NCBI RefSeq assembly: GCF_040054535.1
Contig: NC_090795.1
Location: forward strand, 4,563,501 to 4,627,500
Reading direction: 5' to 3'
DNA length: 64,000 bases
Source of the DNA: Antennarius striatus
Taxonomy: Eukaryota > Chordata > Actinopteri > Lophiiformes > Antennariidae
The notes under the pieces are model-generated. The model worked only from the letters and a program-made list of their open reading frames with translations, was not told where the DNA came from and made no database searches. The position numbers and the translations under genes are program-made. Shown piece after piece: positions 13,501 to 27,967 of this stretch (positions are counted from its first letter, which is position 1; each line of letters opens with the position of its first letter).

Positions 13501-16500
13501 ATGCATTTTTAAGAGCTCATTCACACATTCCGAGCATTTGGGGTTCATTCATGTGAAGCCAAATCAGCTGAAGTTCCTGAACTCGCCATTCAGAGAAATA
13601 AAGCGTTGGATTGTGATGCCAACTTCCTCTGGAGACAGTTTATTTGACCTTTGGTGGTAACGACTGACATCGAGGTGCGTGCTTTAGGCTGCCGTCTGAC
13701 GGATGTGTGCTGCGTTCCACTGTGACGCGACTTATTAGTGAGAATAATGCTTGCTGTCTGGAGGGCCACCTAGGGCCTTCATCTGATTGCATGTGCTGTC
13801 GTGTGGGATGTGCTGTTTTTGGTTTGTCATCATTGAGAAAAGAAAAAGTGTTTTTCTGCTCTGGTGGAAGTGTGAAAACTTCAATGACAAATTGAAGCTG
13901 AAATACATCTAAAATGTCAGGATATACATAAGTAATAAATCTTTGAAAAAAAATAATGCAATATTTGGCATAGAGAAGTCACTGTATGAGGGAACATATT
14001 GTCTGTAATGGTGAAAGTATACAGAGATTCATCCTTGAAATTAAAGTTGTGATACTCCACTCTTTATAGCTTAATCTCAGAATCCCATTATCATTATGTC
14101 CTGGAAAACAGCTACACAGACACTTTATGCCACATAAAACCTGATAAAACATCACAGTTCCCTGAATAAACCAGGCCATCTGGCCATCTAGCCCGAGTGG
14201 AAATTACAGTGACTTACACTTGATTCCTCCCTACGCCATGTCAGACTTACGCCTTCTGAATTCTGAAATGACAGCACTCTTACTGCGTTATCTTCACTCC
14301 CTATTTTCTCACTTATGTACCACATACCTTCAGCTGGAGGAAGAGTTATTTAGGGGGGAGATTATGTGATCATACATACACTACCTGGTTTTGATGAAGG
14401 TCTGTGTCGGGGGGGGGATTTTGGGCCAGAAAAGAGTTGATTATATTTTGAAGGAGCTCAAGATACAAATGCAGATTCTGAATCCCTGCTTTATTGTTAG
14501 ATCAGGCCAATTTCCTTGAAGTATTGAAATAAATTCCATTCCAAAATTAAACTGTGGAATCCATAAACCGTAAATCCATGGAACTCTTTTACACTCGCAA
14601 CATCAGAGTACAATCTTTTAAAGCGAATAATACTTTTACCCAGGCATGAAAGGCATGAAAAGAGTAACTATAATTTAAATGAGAATGGAAACACAAGATC
14701 CATCACATGGTGGTGAAATAATGCATTGCTCCAAACCAATAAAATATTCTTCAAAATCTCATGCATCCTTCTGCTATGGAGTCAACATCACGACTCAGTC
14801 AACAGGTCGTGTGATTTCATGTAAGTTAATAAAGGCTGTTTGACATGTAAATCAGTTCCAATTTTTTAATCACATATTTGTTGGCACCTGCAACTCAATA
14901 ATAAATCTAAATGGAATCAGAGCAGCAGTTTAATCAGCAATGTGGGCAAGCTGAATGCTTTCAGGTGTATAATAATAAGCCTCTCTGTCATCAGCACTCA
15001 GGCGTCTCCAACAAACTTTCAGTGAGCTGAACTGGCAACCGGTGCAGACGAATATTCTGCTTCCACAATATTCTCCAACCTATGACACATAACATTTACA
15101 ATATTCATAGGATCCACACTAATGCTGTGCTGGGAAAGCCACCACTGGTATACTTTAAATAACTCCATTCATTGTTTTAATTGTATAACTTTAAGCCTCT
15201 TGTGATAGGTTTTTATATTGCATTAAATAAATACAAGCTGAAGACTACAGGGCTGAAGTGTAAAAACAAGAAGAAAAAAAAGACACTTGTTGGTTTGTGT
15301 AGTTGATTAATAAAAACGTAGTTAGTTCAGAGCGTCTCGGGTCCACAGCCTACTCCCACATCCTCAGCCAAATGCCGTCAGCCTCCTGCAGGATCGTTTC
15401 CTCACAAGCGAAACAAGAGTCTCCTTGCTGCTGATTAGCACTTATCTATGTAAAACACGTTCATCATATTCCTAACACGTACTATTAATGTCAGTCAGGT
15501 TCCCATCTGAATGGGGAGTAAACCTTTAATAAAATTTCCAGAAAGTCTGCAGATGAAAATGCAGATTAATGCACACTCTACTTCTCTTCATTAGTGCTAT
15601 TATGAATATTATGGGTTAGCTAATAAAGACAAGCAGAGAGGCCATATTTAGGTGCTGTAAAACAATCTCCAATCTTCATTCATCATTTTATTGTAGGAAG
15701 CTACAGCTACAAGAAGATGCTATCTCTTTTAAATAATGTACATCACCAGCAATGATTTCATATAATCTAAAGGTAAAGCTAACATGACGAGAGCATCCTG
15801 CAGTCCAACATTCACTCATAAGATCTTAGATTGAAGTCTTTTTGTCACCTTTGAACATTTTTAGATTATTTCAATCCTTCTCTGCTGGATTTAGATTCTC
15901 ATCCAGGCTGCCTGTTAGCAGTGGCGCGCCATGCCATCATTAATCCCCCTGAAGCACTTTCTGTAATGGTGCTGGGAACTGTAGGACCAGATGAGAGCCA
16001 GGACGATTGGAGCCAAACTCCCCGTCGCTCAGCAGCAGATGTATTGAATCCGTGTTTACATTTATTTGTCAGAGCAGCTGGGCTTTTCAAAGGGAACATT
16101 TAGCCTGCAAGTATTCAAAGTGGGTTTAAAATAAATACCCTCCAGCCTTCTCCAGGAAGACGTCACACCTCTAAGTGAGCAACTCTCCCTTTTTTTGTTT
16201 TCGGGTTGATTTATCACATCACGATCGTCCATTATTACCTGATTTAATCCTGTCAGGAGCAGTAAAAATATCAATTTCATTTAGCCTCCAGTATGAGAGT
16301 TTAAAAATGAGCGATGAGGCAAAGATATGAAAAATGTCTCCCCTTGTGTTCTCAGATGAAATGTAAAATTAATGTGTTGGGGCGTCGCAGTGGGGACTCC
16401 TGGAAGGCCTCTTCTTCATTCTTTTGTTGTAAGTTCAAACAGCGGCTCGCAGGGGAGCCGTTCTTTCTCCTTCTTGTCCTCCTGAGATCCATCAGTCACT

Positions 16501-19477
16501 GGGCTGCCCTGTCTTCCCTCCACGCTCCGGAGCTCTGCTGCTCTAAATAGGAGCACACAGAACCGATAAAGGATGGCGGGCAATGTATTTCCATTTTGAA
16601 AAAAATAAGATGTAAAATTTTTAAATGTGCATAAATGGAAATCTGATCACCAGGACAGGGAAGGTGAAGGGGCGGAACTGCAAAGCTAGCAGGAGAGCAG
16701 AGACCAAAGGGAACCACGACAAGGAAATAATAGCCCCCTCCAGAGGATCAGACGTGCTAAGAAGCCCAATACAAGCAATTACCATGTTTAATATGACGCA
16801 AAAACTCCTCACAGTGATCAGAGTCCAGCAGCCTGAGGCTCCACCAGCAGCTTAAAGTGAATTAGAGGCATTCATGATTGCGTCAGGATGGGCCCCTGGG
16901 ATGAACTTGGAAGGAGTGCCTCAGAAGAAGAAGATGCATCGCCAGCAGGTAGAGGACGCTGCAGACATCCCAGAATTAGTACCAGTGCCTCCAAATGGCC
17001 GGACTGGCACAGAGACTCTGATCATGGCTGCACAAAAACAGGCTTTGACACCAAATCCATAGAAGCAGGGGTCTGCTCGGAACCCAAGTGCATGCTGGGT
17101 AAAGATACCCAGAAAAGATCCAGTGTACCCTAGTAGCAGAGGGTTAGGTGGAAGCTGAAATATACAGATAGATCTGTGTAGACTTGGAAATCTGAAAGTC
17201 ATCAACAGTGGTTGAGAACAACAGAGCCTGTGGGATCGTATTATATCTATAATTACATATGACCAGGAAACCATGATCACATGACACTGACATTAAATTA
17301 GAAAACTCTCACAAATGTAATTTTTGCATTTCTGCTGTCCTTTAATGGTGATTTAGTTTACATCCCCATTCAGTGTTCTAATTGGCTTGAAGTCCTGTGT
17401 GTTGCTTCAAACAGTCGTCAGGTTGGGCGACAGAAACGTCTTTTGTCATGTCGTTTTAATCTATGTGGAGTTTTAATATAAATTCCTTTGGAACCACACC
17501 ACATCCTGAACAGGATAATGTTGTGTGGTCTATTGTTTAAAAACCATTAAAGTGACATCAACTGGAATATTTAAAGAAAATGAGTGTCGTTTATCAGCTT
17601 TTTGATTAATTTTTGAATGACTGATTGATTTTTATTTTCTGTAGTATTAACTGGAATTGTTCCTAAGCGCTCTTCAGTGGTGATTGATCTCCAGGATTAG
17701 CTGTAATGAACTGAGTGAACCCTTTCACACATCCAAACCTGGCCGAAATGCAAGCTTTAGAAGCACCTGTTTAATTTGTTATTCCTCTCTCTGCTGATCC
17801 TCCTGATCATGATTAGAACACGGTTCCTCTATCCTCGGTCCGACACCATTCTCTCTGTCACTTAAAAATGCTTTCATCATTGACACTGACAGCCATTCAT
17901 TTTGCTTTGAAAACACCCTAGGGAATATAAATTATTTACCAGGGCTGACATCAAATGATGCATCAAGCAGACCGGGGGGACGAGTTATTAAAATATTACA
18001 TACATGTACTTCACCTCGTAATTAATATCCGCTCTGCCCATTCATAGTCTGTCGTTTGGTCATTTCCTGACTGACAAACAAAGCCTTCAATGTCAGAAGA
18101 AAATCCTTTTGACAACGTACATTTAATAATACCTTGACCTTAACGTGTTTCAATATGGTTGATGCAATTAAATGTGATTTATCAATGTCATACGAGCTCG
18201 GATAAAGGATTATTAGGTTACAAAGGATGGACATTGGGCTCAAATTGGCAGGTTCACTTCTGAATATTGGGTGCAGCTGAAGTTCAGTTGCTGCTGAACA
18301 TTCATCTTTCACTGAGACCACGGCTGGAATCATCTGATAAAGACGTCTTGAAATGGTTATATAGAGATTGAGTTTCCAAAAGCAGCAGAATATAACAAAC
18401 GGATTGTGTTAGGAAAGAGTATGAATCGTGAGCATCCAATTAATGTTTTTGGACTACAAATGGGCTCAAAGTAGCTTTCAATTTGTTCCTCCTGAATAAA
18501 TGGAGAAATATATTGTTCTGCCTGAGACGCTGCATGCAAAGTGTGTTTTGATTAACCTGTGTGTGCAGAGTGTTTTGGTTCGAAGTGTTTATGCGCTGGG
18601 GGAAAAAAAGCATATTCACGGTCATACGAAACATGACAACCCAGCACTACATGCCCTAAATGTACCAGAATGGACTTCATTAAGATGTAGCTTCAGGTGC
18701 CTTTTTAATTAGAGTGAGTGAGGTAAGAGCTTTCTCTGACTGACATGCGCTGGTATTTAAAAAGCAGTCATATGCTGCACAGTATTTAAACCAAATGTAG
18801 TGCACTCTCTCTTCCCATATGGCAATCAATGAGTTTCTGTCACACCATTGGGATTTTATTGGTTGTAAAGCTGAGTATGGACGTATAGCTACATGCTAGA
18901 CCAGCTCTGCTGCCCATCGTTATGTTCCAATAATTGAGGCGATGTTCACGGGGAGTTAATAGAAACGCACTCCAGCTCCTTTAAAATCTCCGCCTGATGG
19001 ATTTGTTAATATTTGCCTGTCCAGTCCCTGCAGTTTCACAGAATCAGCAGTCTCACACTAGGAAATGTGAGTTCCCCAGTGCTGTGTCCATCTGATCCGG
19101 AACTTCAATGACCCATAGGGAAAATGGATCATTAGGCTTGCTTCATTATGTGTTTTAAAGCATTGGTGGTAGCTTATCAGCACAGCATTCACAGAGGGCC
19201 GTGTCTGATAAACAACTTGTGACTTTATCGTCTATACCTACTTTGAAGCTTTAAAAGTTTTACAATTTGGAACCGACTTTGCAGTCATCATTTTAGAACG
19301 ATTCATCCATTAATTCATTGATAATACAGTACTTTATATAGGCTTAAGCTTACAAGGACAATGACTTTTCACGTTTATAACATTTGATATAATTTTTTTT
19401 CAAATATGATCAGATTTCTGTGATTATTCTCAGAGTTTATTCAAAACAAATATGACAATCAAATTAAAATTGCAGGT

Positions 19478-19566
19478 CTTGCAATGAGTTGGCATCTCAT
19501 TTGCGGTGTACCCTGCTGTTGTCCATAGCCAGCTAGATTAGGATCCAGCAGTCCCGAGACCTACAA
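19478..19566 (+). repeat. Degenerate teleost interspersed repeat, forward orientation
   Basis: The segment contains an eroded GAGTTGGCATCTC, then GGTGTACCCTGCTGTTG, then TAGGATCCAGCAGTCCC. This follows the order of a very common fish repeat (tggcgacctgtccagggtgt, then ggctccagcccc). It appears to be the same family as the reverse-oriented copy at 5604-5745. Confidence 0.5.
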
Positions 19567-22500
19567 AGAGGGTGTTTAAACTTTTTAAAAAGTGTTTTAA
19601 AAAGTGTTATAAAATCCCTGTGTGGCTATTATGATGGAATGCATTTCAAACGATGTCTCAACGCCCCTCGAAATGCATTCACTGCCTCAGCACATCAAGA
19701 GAAGTGATGATGAAACCATATCATTAATGTGGTAACACAATAGCTCTCCAGGCTGGTCACTTATTCTTTTAGCCTAATGAACAGCAGCATTAGCCTTACA
19801 GCCTTGATAAAATGTAAAGTCGAATTAGCGCTCCAGCCGTATGTTATTAAGTTCAGATTGGAAAAAACAGCCCGCAGCCTTCCACCCCAGCACCAGGCTG
19901 ATTCATCAGCTTAATTCCTTTGACAGGATGATTTATTTTGTGATAGACTGTAAAACACCTACAACATACAGGCATGTACTCCTAATGCATGTGTAATAGA
20001 GTATTAATTATTCAACGGAGCAGTACTTATGGTGCAGCCATGCAGAGCTCATTTTCATGTTTGAGTTTGCTTTGTTGAAGTTCATTTAATTCATAAAGGT
20101 TGTTTATCTGAACCTGATGGATTGTTTCTTTATTTAACCAGGATTATAAATTTTCCTCTTGAGTGCCCTAAAAGTATATTTCTTTCAAAACTAGTAATAA
20201 AGGAATCATTTCTAAAGGTTACCGCTCACTCCGATTGAACCTTTGCATATATTTCATGAAACTGCGGCTGCATCTGAGAAGCGAGGGATTCACAACGGCC
20301 TCCAGACCCTGATCACCGCCTCCATCTATCTGGTTTGTCATGGTCTCATATGCAGAAACGGAGGGGAGCCGCTATGATGCACACATGCAAGCTAAAAATA
20401 TGAAACCATACTGTACTGTATGCATGGCTTCTAATCTGTCTCGTAGCAGGGGACAAAACCAGAGATGTGGAGATGAAGAAATTTGGGGGGGTGGGGTCCC
20501 GATTGAGTGTTTCTTTAATCCTTATCATTTTTATCCAACCTATTTGATAGATTTCATACATCAGTTGTTTTTTGTTTTTGTTTTCAGAGTTCTTTTTAGC
20601 GTTTCCACTCAGTTATGCTCAAAGATATGGTGAAAAACCCAAAAGGCAGATTAAGATTAGAAAACACATTAGCTAGGTTTCCATCCAGATGCAGCTCAAA
20701 CTTTTATTTCTATCCACTGCTGTTATGCAAACTCTACGTCATGCTGAGCACATCAGGATGGCTGGTGGCACTAATTCCCCTGTCAGGGTCCATTACATTA
20801 CAACTTTGCAGAAGAAGACGGAGTAACAAATTTGAAGAGCGCTAGTAAAATCCCACATGGTAGAAAAGGAAGAAGGAGATATGTTAGGATCCACTTAGAT
20901 CTGCCAACATTCTTTTGTCTTTTTAGAGGATATTTATATCACATGCAACTTGTATATTCATTTTTCATATTCTTGGATTCTTACTCTTGCAGGTACTCTT
21001 ACCAGCTAGAAGTTGCGGTTTGTGTTAGTAGATGAACAGTTTCATCCATCCTTTTGAAAACAGGCTCTGGTTTATTTCACGACAGAATAGATATAGATTT
21101 TCAGCTATATAGCAAGGAAAGCAAAATCTGCTGAGTGCATGAATAAATGTGTGTATGTTTATGGTGGGAAGTCCTCCACATATATGCATAGAGAGCATGA
21201 AGTCTTTGAGATATGAATCACTATGCTTATTGATTTTGTGTCTATTGACAACTCTCACTTCTCGTTAAGCTGCAGGCATTCATCAAAAAGCCACAGATTC
21301 CCCAGCTACTGGTGGAAAAACGACAGTGAGGAACTTCAACATACCACAGAGGACATGCATGATGCGGCCAGGACACATTGCACTCGGGGAAACAGACTTA
21401 AAATCAGGATTACTATCTGACAGAAAGCATAAATATTTTGTGAATGTGCATTTATAAAAGAGAGAGAGAGCAATTCTGGGTCTGTAGGGTGCTTTCATTT
21501 TGACTGCAAGTTTAAAGAGCAAGAGCAAATCATTCAGCACAGAGAGCACATCTCCCACTGCAAGACAGGCAGATTTCCATCCAGTGCTGGTTCTGTCTCT
21601 GTGTAATATCAGGCTCCAGCGGGTTTGTCACATCAAAATGTGGTATTGTACTGCATTCATATAATAGACTTTTCTCAATACAAAGATTAAAATGTTTGTT
21701 TTTTCTACAGAAAAAGCAGGCTGGTGTTTTTATTGTGTTTTTCTAGAAAGGTTACACCCCTCAAACTTCAAAGACATTTCTGTGAATTTGTGTTTAAGAC
21801 TCAAAAGCATTCACAAAAATCTCATATCGCATAAAAAGATTCATATTTTGAAAATAATCCATCTGCCATATAGTTGAATATTTATTCCTCTGTAAAAAAG
21901 AGGTACCTTTTCATCCTGAAACTTTGAGACTGTTATAAGTAAAGCCAGTTTGTGTAAATTGCTTCATTTGGACGTCAACATGGGATAAAGAAATAGAATA
22001 TTTAATTTTTCCTGGAGGCTTCTGGTGTCATCTTTGTAATTAAAATATAACATTGCATAAAACTTCAGGTGCAGGGATCTAAGTCAGCATTTATGAGGTC
22101 AACTAGTTGCACCTTATCCTTCCAGGCCTCTTTCCACACCGTCAATCATCTCCTTCTCTGACTTTGCCCCACATTCACCCCTAAACTTTCCAACTTTGTT
22201 CCACTCTGTTTGATGGAGAGACCTGCATGCTCATAGTCCAATGTCTTGGCTGCTGCTCACTCAGAGTGCACATTCTGCAATTTTTGAGATGATCGGTTGT
22301 TCTACGGGGTCATCGATCAAGTGCCCCATGGGCCACACACATCGAGGAGGACATATACATCCCCAGTGCAGTATGGATCTGATTTAAAGGTGACTTTTTA
22401 TTATATTTATACCAAATCAATAGAATTTGAAAATTTGATAGATGTCTTGGCAGTGAATCTCTTCGATTTTTTACCAAGTTACATGTATAAATCTTAATCT

Positions 22501-23860
22501 TATTTTATGTTAATATGCAACGTTTTAAGCATATTTTCTTCTTGTTATACCCCAACGAAATCAACATGATACATTGGGGTCATGCAGTCAATTTTATGTC
22601 TGAAAACCTATGGGTTGGTTTAGAAAATTGATGTAAATAATTTTGTCAATTCATATTTTTTATAAAGTTTAAAACTGCCATTATTCCTCACTCAAACAGG
22701 TAACTCCAAGTGGCTTCTTTTTTATAGTCTAACCTAACACACAATAAAGTACATGACAAATTTAAAAAAAAATCTTCCAGTTTGACAAAAACCTCCTAGG
22801 GAGAGTTTATACAGTAAACGACAACATTAATTTATTAAGCAAATATATTTTGAAAGCAACCTAATAATGCTGAATGTTATTTCTACCAACACAACACTGA
22901 AACAGAGTTAAATAACACGTGGCACATGACAAAATATGTTGACAGTGAACTTATCATCAATTAAGGGCTTGTGTTCAGACACACAAATGACTTCATTAAA
23001 ACTGGGGAATGAGTTCCGTACTGCTCAAACACGTTTTTTTCTCTAACACAGAATCAATATTATAATGTTTTTAATCAAACCATTTGTTTGACTGCTTGAC
23101 AGAGGCAGAATCCCAGGCAGTGGGGATGCAGTACTCCACCCAACCACCCACCACAACCTCCTGCACTTCTCTTATCCGTCATGTGAAATAAGACATGCAA
23201 CAATTACACCTGCATTGGAAAAACAATTTAGTGGCATATAACTGTGATTCTGAGGCTTGTGTCAGGAAGTAACATGAGCGGAAAATTGAACCCTTATTGA
23301 CAACAAGTCCTTTCACACATTATGGGTTTTTTTTCTATAGTGCCCCTTAGAATGAGACATAAGGAAATGTTTCCTCTCAATTTTGGCTTCAAAATTGATA
23401 TACCAGCCTTATTTCCTTTCTTTGGGACATCTATGCCTTTGGGTAGTATAAAAATCAAACACAAACCTTTTAAAAGGTTGGAAGCAGCATCACATTATCA
23501 CATTACATTTCATGCATTGAAAGTTAGTGGTCCCAAGACAATTTGAAACACTGTATATTGGGACACCATTTGCGGTTCTCCTCTGTGAACTTAATAATTT
23601 CTTCAGGAAATAGTGCAGCATTATTTCCAGTAAATGCATTATTGCCTAATCCATGGAAGAAACTGACAACAGAACAACACACCATTTTCCATAAGTGAGT
23701 CCTGCAGGATCTCCTCCAGCCTGAACTCCTCTAGACTCTAGAGTTTTTCATCTTTGTTTCCTCAGTTAACCAAGCATCAAATAGTGGCGACTCCATTACT
23801 GTCATGGTGACTTAGAAAAATAATTCCAAGATAATTGCTTGAAAAAGTAAATCAATCAAT

Positions 23861-23863
<3 letters not shown>

Positions 23864-23934
<71 letters not shown>
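23864..23934. repeat. (CA)n microsatellite
   Basis: About 35 perfect CA units, followed by a short tract of ATGC/ATGT steps to about 23967. It lies 3.7 kb upstream of the oprk1 first exon region. Confidence 0.97.
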
Positions 23935-23938
<4 letters not shown>

Positions 23939-24004
23939 TGCATGCATGTATGCATGTATGTATGTATCTATTTTTGACTGAGGTAAGTATGTTTGAACTT
24001 CTCT

Positions 24005-24070
24005 TTTTTGCTGCAGCAATTGTGCAAATTTCCCACCGTGGGACAAATAAAGGTTATCTTATTCTTATCT
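24005..24070 (+). mobile_element. 3' tail of a fish non-LTR retrotransposon or derived SINE
   Basis: The string AATTTCCCACCGTGGGACAA followed by TAAAGG and imperfect TTATCTTATTC repeats is, from memory, a typical 3' end of fish LINE/SINE copies, which finish in short TATCTT-type repeats. Only the tail is recognisable; no coding part is seen. Confidence 0.65.
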
Positions 24071-27000
24071 TATTCTTAAGTACTGTACACAGAAAAAGCC
24101 AAAGGACAAACAACAGTAGCAACTTTTAAAAAATTTGACTGACTTTGACAGTTTATGAACACTAATTCCATTTTTGTTGCATTTTTTTAAATTTCAAAGT
24201 CATGTTGAACCTTATTTTTTTTGGAAAGAACTTTTATATTGAAAAAATCAAAAGCTTGACAACCATATTAACAACGCACTTTTGTAGAGACCTTCCACAA
24301 CGTCTCTTGACAAAAGCTGCATGTTGTGCCCAAACTGTGAAAGTCATCATCACAGAAATATTTGTCCGACTAATCCCAGGTTTCTCTCAAAATACCAGAA
24401 AGCATGAGTTGCATCTGATTGCTATTAGGTATCGCCCACAGCCCAAACACTTTCGAATGAATCTTCTCAATCTCTTTAATCCCTCTCTGTGGATATAGTC
24501 TTGCAGCACTGGCAGAGAAGATCTGTGTATACTCTTCGCAGTCAAGTATGTTGTTAAGATCAGCACAGCATTAGTTTGAGTGGAGGAAAGGATTGAATTA
24601 CAATATTAATGCAAGGGGAGTAAAGAAGAGAGATTATGCAGACATTAATTTTTTGCTGTTACTGCCTGTTTGCATGCCGCTGGTAGAATTTAGCTCAAAG
24701 CAGTGCTACATGAAATTATAGAGTGGCAAGAACATTTTTAAAGCCTGTTAGTACTGTTTTCTGTTGAACACCAGAGTCAAGATTTTTTAACTTGCTTATA
24801 AACTATTTCTGGATAGAAACATAGAGATAACTCTAACCCAACATGACTGAAGCTCTATTGCCTGTGGGGATTCAAGACTGTATTTTGTAGGCTTCCACTC
24901 AGTCTGCTTGAACAACTTGAGGGCAGATGTTGTTGAAGTACATTAATGTAAGATTTACTCTTTAGTCAAATAGCAAGTTTGTTTGATGACTGTGGATCAC
25001 ACACCCTTTCCTAATAAACTAATGCAATAAATATATTTTTTCGTTCGTCTGACTTCACAGATATTCTTTCATTCAATCAAGATTTCAGCACCAGTTTATT
25101 TCTATTCAGGACTGTTGCTATCCCAGCATGCACACTGGCAGGAGGTATATTCTTCACATTATTTTCTACTCCACATAGGGACTCCTGGGATGCTGTTACA
25201 CCACCACTTTCTTCTGAGCCCCAGCATGTTTCATTCAATGTCTATGAACCTGCACCAGCAACAAAACTAAAAAAGCAAATAGAATAAAACAAAAAAAGAG
25301 AAAAGCAGAGAAGGTGCAAAATCAGAGCCTCTAAAGCAAACTTTATTACAGTCCAGTCAGTATAACAATGTTATTGTACGCTTCTGCAAATCGCCGTTAC
25401 GTGATTTTTCGTAACCCATTTCTGATATCACGTTTATGATCTGGCTTTGAAAACAAGTTAAGGAAACATTGTGAAGCCATTTAATGACAATAAAATCAGA
25501 TATAGGCAAATTTTCCTGTCTTGTTTGTGATGACAAAAACCAAAACCTCACTTGGAACATGTGTTTCATCATACCTGCTGTTTGGAGAAAGGCCCAACGC
25601 CAGTAATGATTCTGCTAATGACTGTGTTGCTAATTAACATTCAACACACTCAAGCATCGGCTCTCCACTTTCTACCCTAATGGGAAACATGTTGTATGGT
25701 TACTTTGGCTGGTGTTAAATGTTCTAATATTTAAATGGATAAGTGTTTATTAAAACAGCATTTATATGGCCCCTGTCTCGTCTTTATGATCACTAATGTG
25801 CTTTGTGAAAAACATTTTATGACTCAATTCAGTTTGCACCCATTCATGGAGCGGTGGCGGAGGCTAACATGGGAAACACCACCTGCTCATCCATAACGAC
25901 AACCGTTCACACCATCACTCACACACCAATGGAGCAACCAATGGGAGCAATTTGGGATTTGTTGTCTGTCAGAGACATGCAGACTGCCAGGGCCACCTTG
26001 CTATAAAAATAGACACCTAACAAAAATAAAAGCAATTAGTGTTAATAAAATATATATCTTTTGTTGCTTTTTTCCATTTCCTTGACTTTCGAATAATTCA
26101 CCTGATTGCTGCTCAGAGATGTTTCCAACTACATAGAAATATAATTGAAGCAGTTTCCCAGGGCACAAATGAGCTGATTCATTAGTCAGTTAGAGCTGGC
26201 TGCAAAACTACTGAAATCATTTTTCTTGTTACTGTGATGGCTCTTGACTTTTCTCTGTTATTTTTTCTTTTATTGCCTATAATTACTGACAGCAGCTTAA
26301 AGATTATTGATTTCCTGAGAGCCTTGAGAAAACAAGCAAAGGAAACCTTCTTTTATCCTCACACATTAGCTCCACTGTGGCGGGTAGGTTACCTCACTGA
26401 CTGATGACATGTTGATAATGAGTCACCTGATGATCCATAAGCCACTGTTGCATAATATTCACAGAAAACATAACCTGAATGCATACATTTGCAATGCTCT
26501 TATTTTTATTCTGATAATTTCATGTAGTTTAATCATTGCCTGAGAAACCAACAGCCTGGTATAGCAATTATGTTTTTCATTAAATGCCTAATACTCCACT
26601 TTTTTTTATAATCATTATTTGTGATCTAAATCAATTTGACTTATGCTTGTATGAAAGGTGATAATGTCTGACTGACTCAATCGATTGATTTATAACTTAA
26701 AAGCAAAACATGTTTGCATGTCATTCACATAAAACTGGTTAAAATCATGATTATCACTTGACAGCATAGATGTAGTTCCTGAGCCTGTTGGGATTTTGCG
26801 AGAAAGCGCAGCTCTGCTATCTACTGCAACACCCTTCACTGGCTGCCATAAAACTTGGAGCAGACTGTGGTGCCTGCATCTCAGCTTTCTGAGAAAACTG
26901 TCATTTGGCACCCGTTCAGTAGGGGGTAAAAGAGGAGCAGCTCCATATGTCAGATTGGAGGTCTTCAGAGTCTGAAGCACCATTGTACTCTTGGTATAGG

Positions 27001-27641
27001 AAGATATATTTGTGTTAGAGTAAAAATGCACCCATAAGCTTCTTTTAGTTTTGAATTTATTGACTAACTTTTAAAACACTGATCACTGCAATTTTTTTTT
27101 TGCTTTCCAAAGGAGAGGAAAAAATGGTGTTTGCTGGTTACCTTTAAATCTGCTGGATCTGTACTTTGTCATTCATCACCTCTATTTGCTGCCCCTCTGG
27201 CCCCAATCAGCAGAGATGCTTCTTTATGTTGTTACTGTGCTCAGTGTGATCCCCTCACCAAGGGCTGAGTGCTCCCTGATTAATCTCTCCTGCATTTCCC
27301 TGTCTGCATTCCCGTGTTTCTTGTTGAACAGACAGAAAACTACAAAAATGGAGTGCAATGCAAAATATATTTATAAAATTGGCACCATAAAAGGTGTCAT
27401 TTGTGCCTCTTAAGAGGATCTGACCATAAATTTTTAGAATTATTCTTCACTATAGGACAGTTAAACGTACTAACAAAGGTCTTAACTCTGGATAAACATT
27501 TTTGTTGTTTGTTTTGTTTTACAAATCAGGAATATTTTTTTGTAAATGATTCCGAACAGTTGTGGAAAGCTGTGTGTCCACCTGCAGGTTATTACCATTG
27601 TTCTGTCATTATGTATTTTCAGCGGTTTGTCGCTTTATGTG

Positions 27642-27643
<2 letters not shown>

Positions 27644-27714
<71 letters not shown>
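27644..27714. repeat. (TG)n microsatellite upstream of oprk1
   Basis: About 35 TG units, then a region of GCGT/GCGTGC steps to about 27752. It lies just upstream of the probable untranslated oprk1 exon and may be inside its promoter. Cys/Val-repeat ORFs across it are artefacts. Confidence 0.97.
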
Positions 27715-27718
<4 letters not shown>

Positions 27719-27719
27719 C

Positions 27720-27967
27720 TGTGCGTGCGTGCGTGCGTCTGTGCGTGTGTGCGCGGTTGGTGTGACCTCAGTGCGCGCCGCCTCTCATCCAGTGCGTGTG
27801 CACGAGTGTCCGCAAAGCTCGATCAGCTCCTCTCCGAGTGCGGGGAGCCATTCCCAAACTTTAATGAGCCGTAACCTCTCTTAAACGACGCCACGTGAAT
27901 TGTAGCTGGGAAAAACAGGTTTTAAAAATTATAATTGGTTGTGTTTCGTTGTTTCGGATTGATAAAG
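27720..27967 (+). promoter_or_regulatory. oprk1: Probable oprk1 promoter region and non-coding first exon
   Basis: Base composition becomes GC-rich with CpG steps between about 27720 and 27900. A strong donor, GATAAAG|gtgagt, follows at 27967/27968. The oprk1 coding exon is preceded by an acceptor (cctaacag, just before the leader CTGTCAAC and ATG at 28255), so a spliced 5' UTR is expected. The transcription start was not located. Confidence 0.5.

Larger units (their letters stand above)
6857..27640. other. Large intergenic region between rgs20 and oprk1
   Basis: About 20.8 kb without any coding exon I can support. Its left edge should hold the rgs20 promoter and 5' UTR; a mixed CA/CG dinucleotide tract lies at about 7493-7550. 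Other recognisable content is an old interspersed repeat at 19478-19566, a (CA)n microsatellite at 23864-23934 and a LINE/SINE-type tail at 24005-24070. All ORFs here are short, lack splice context and resemble no family I know. Such a desert next to a neural receptor gene is a natural place for enhancers, but this is inference. Confidence 0.6.

Noticed and set aside
24202-24498. 98-codon frame downstream of the LINE tail
   Set aside because: No recognisable domain, no splice context and AT-driven composition.
27401-27884. Overlapping frames rich in Cys-Val upstream of oprk1
   Set aside because: They read through the (TG)n tract; the alternating Cys/Val run is a repeat artefact.
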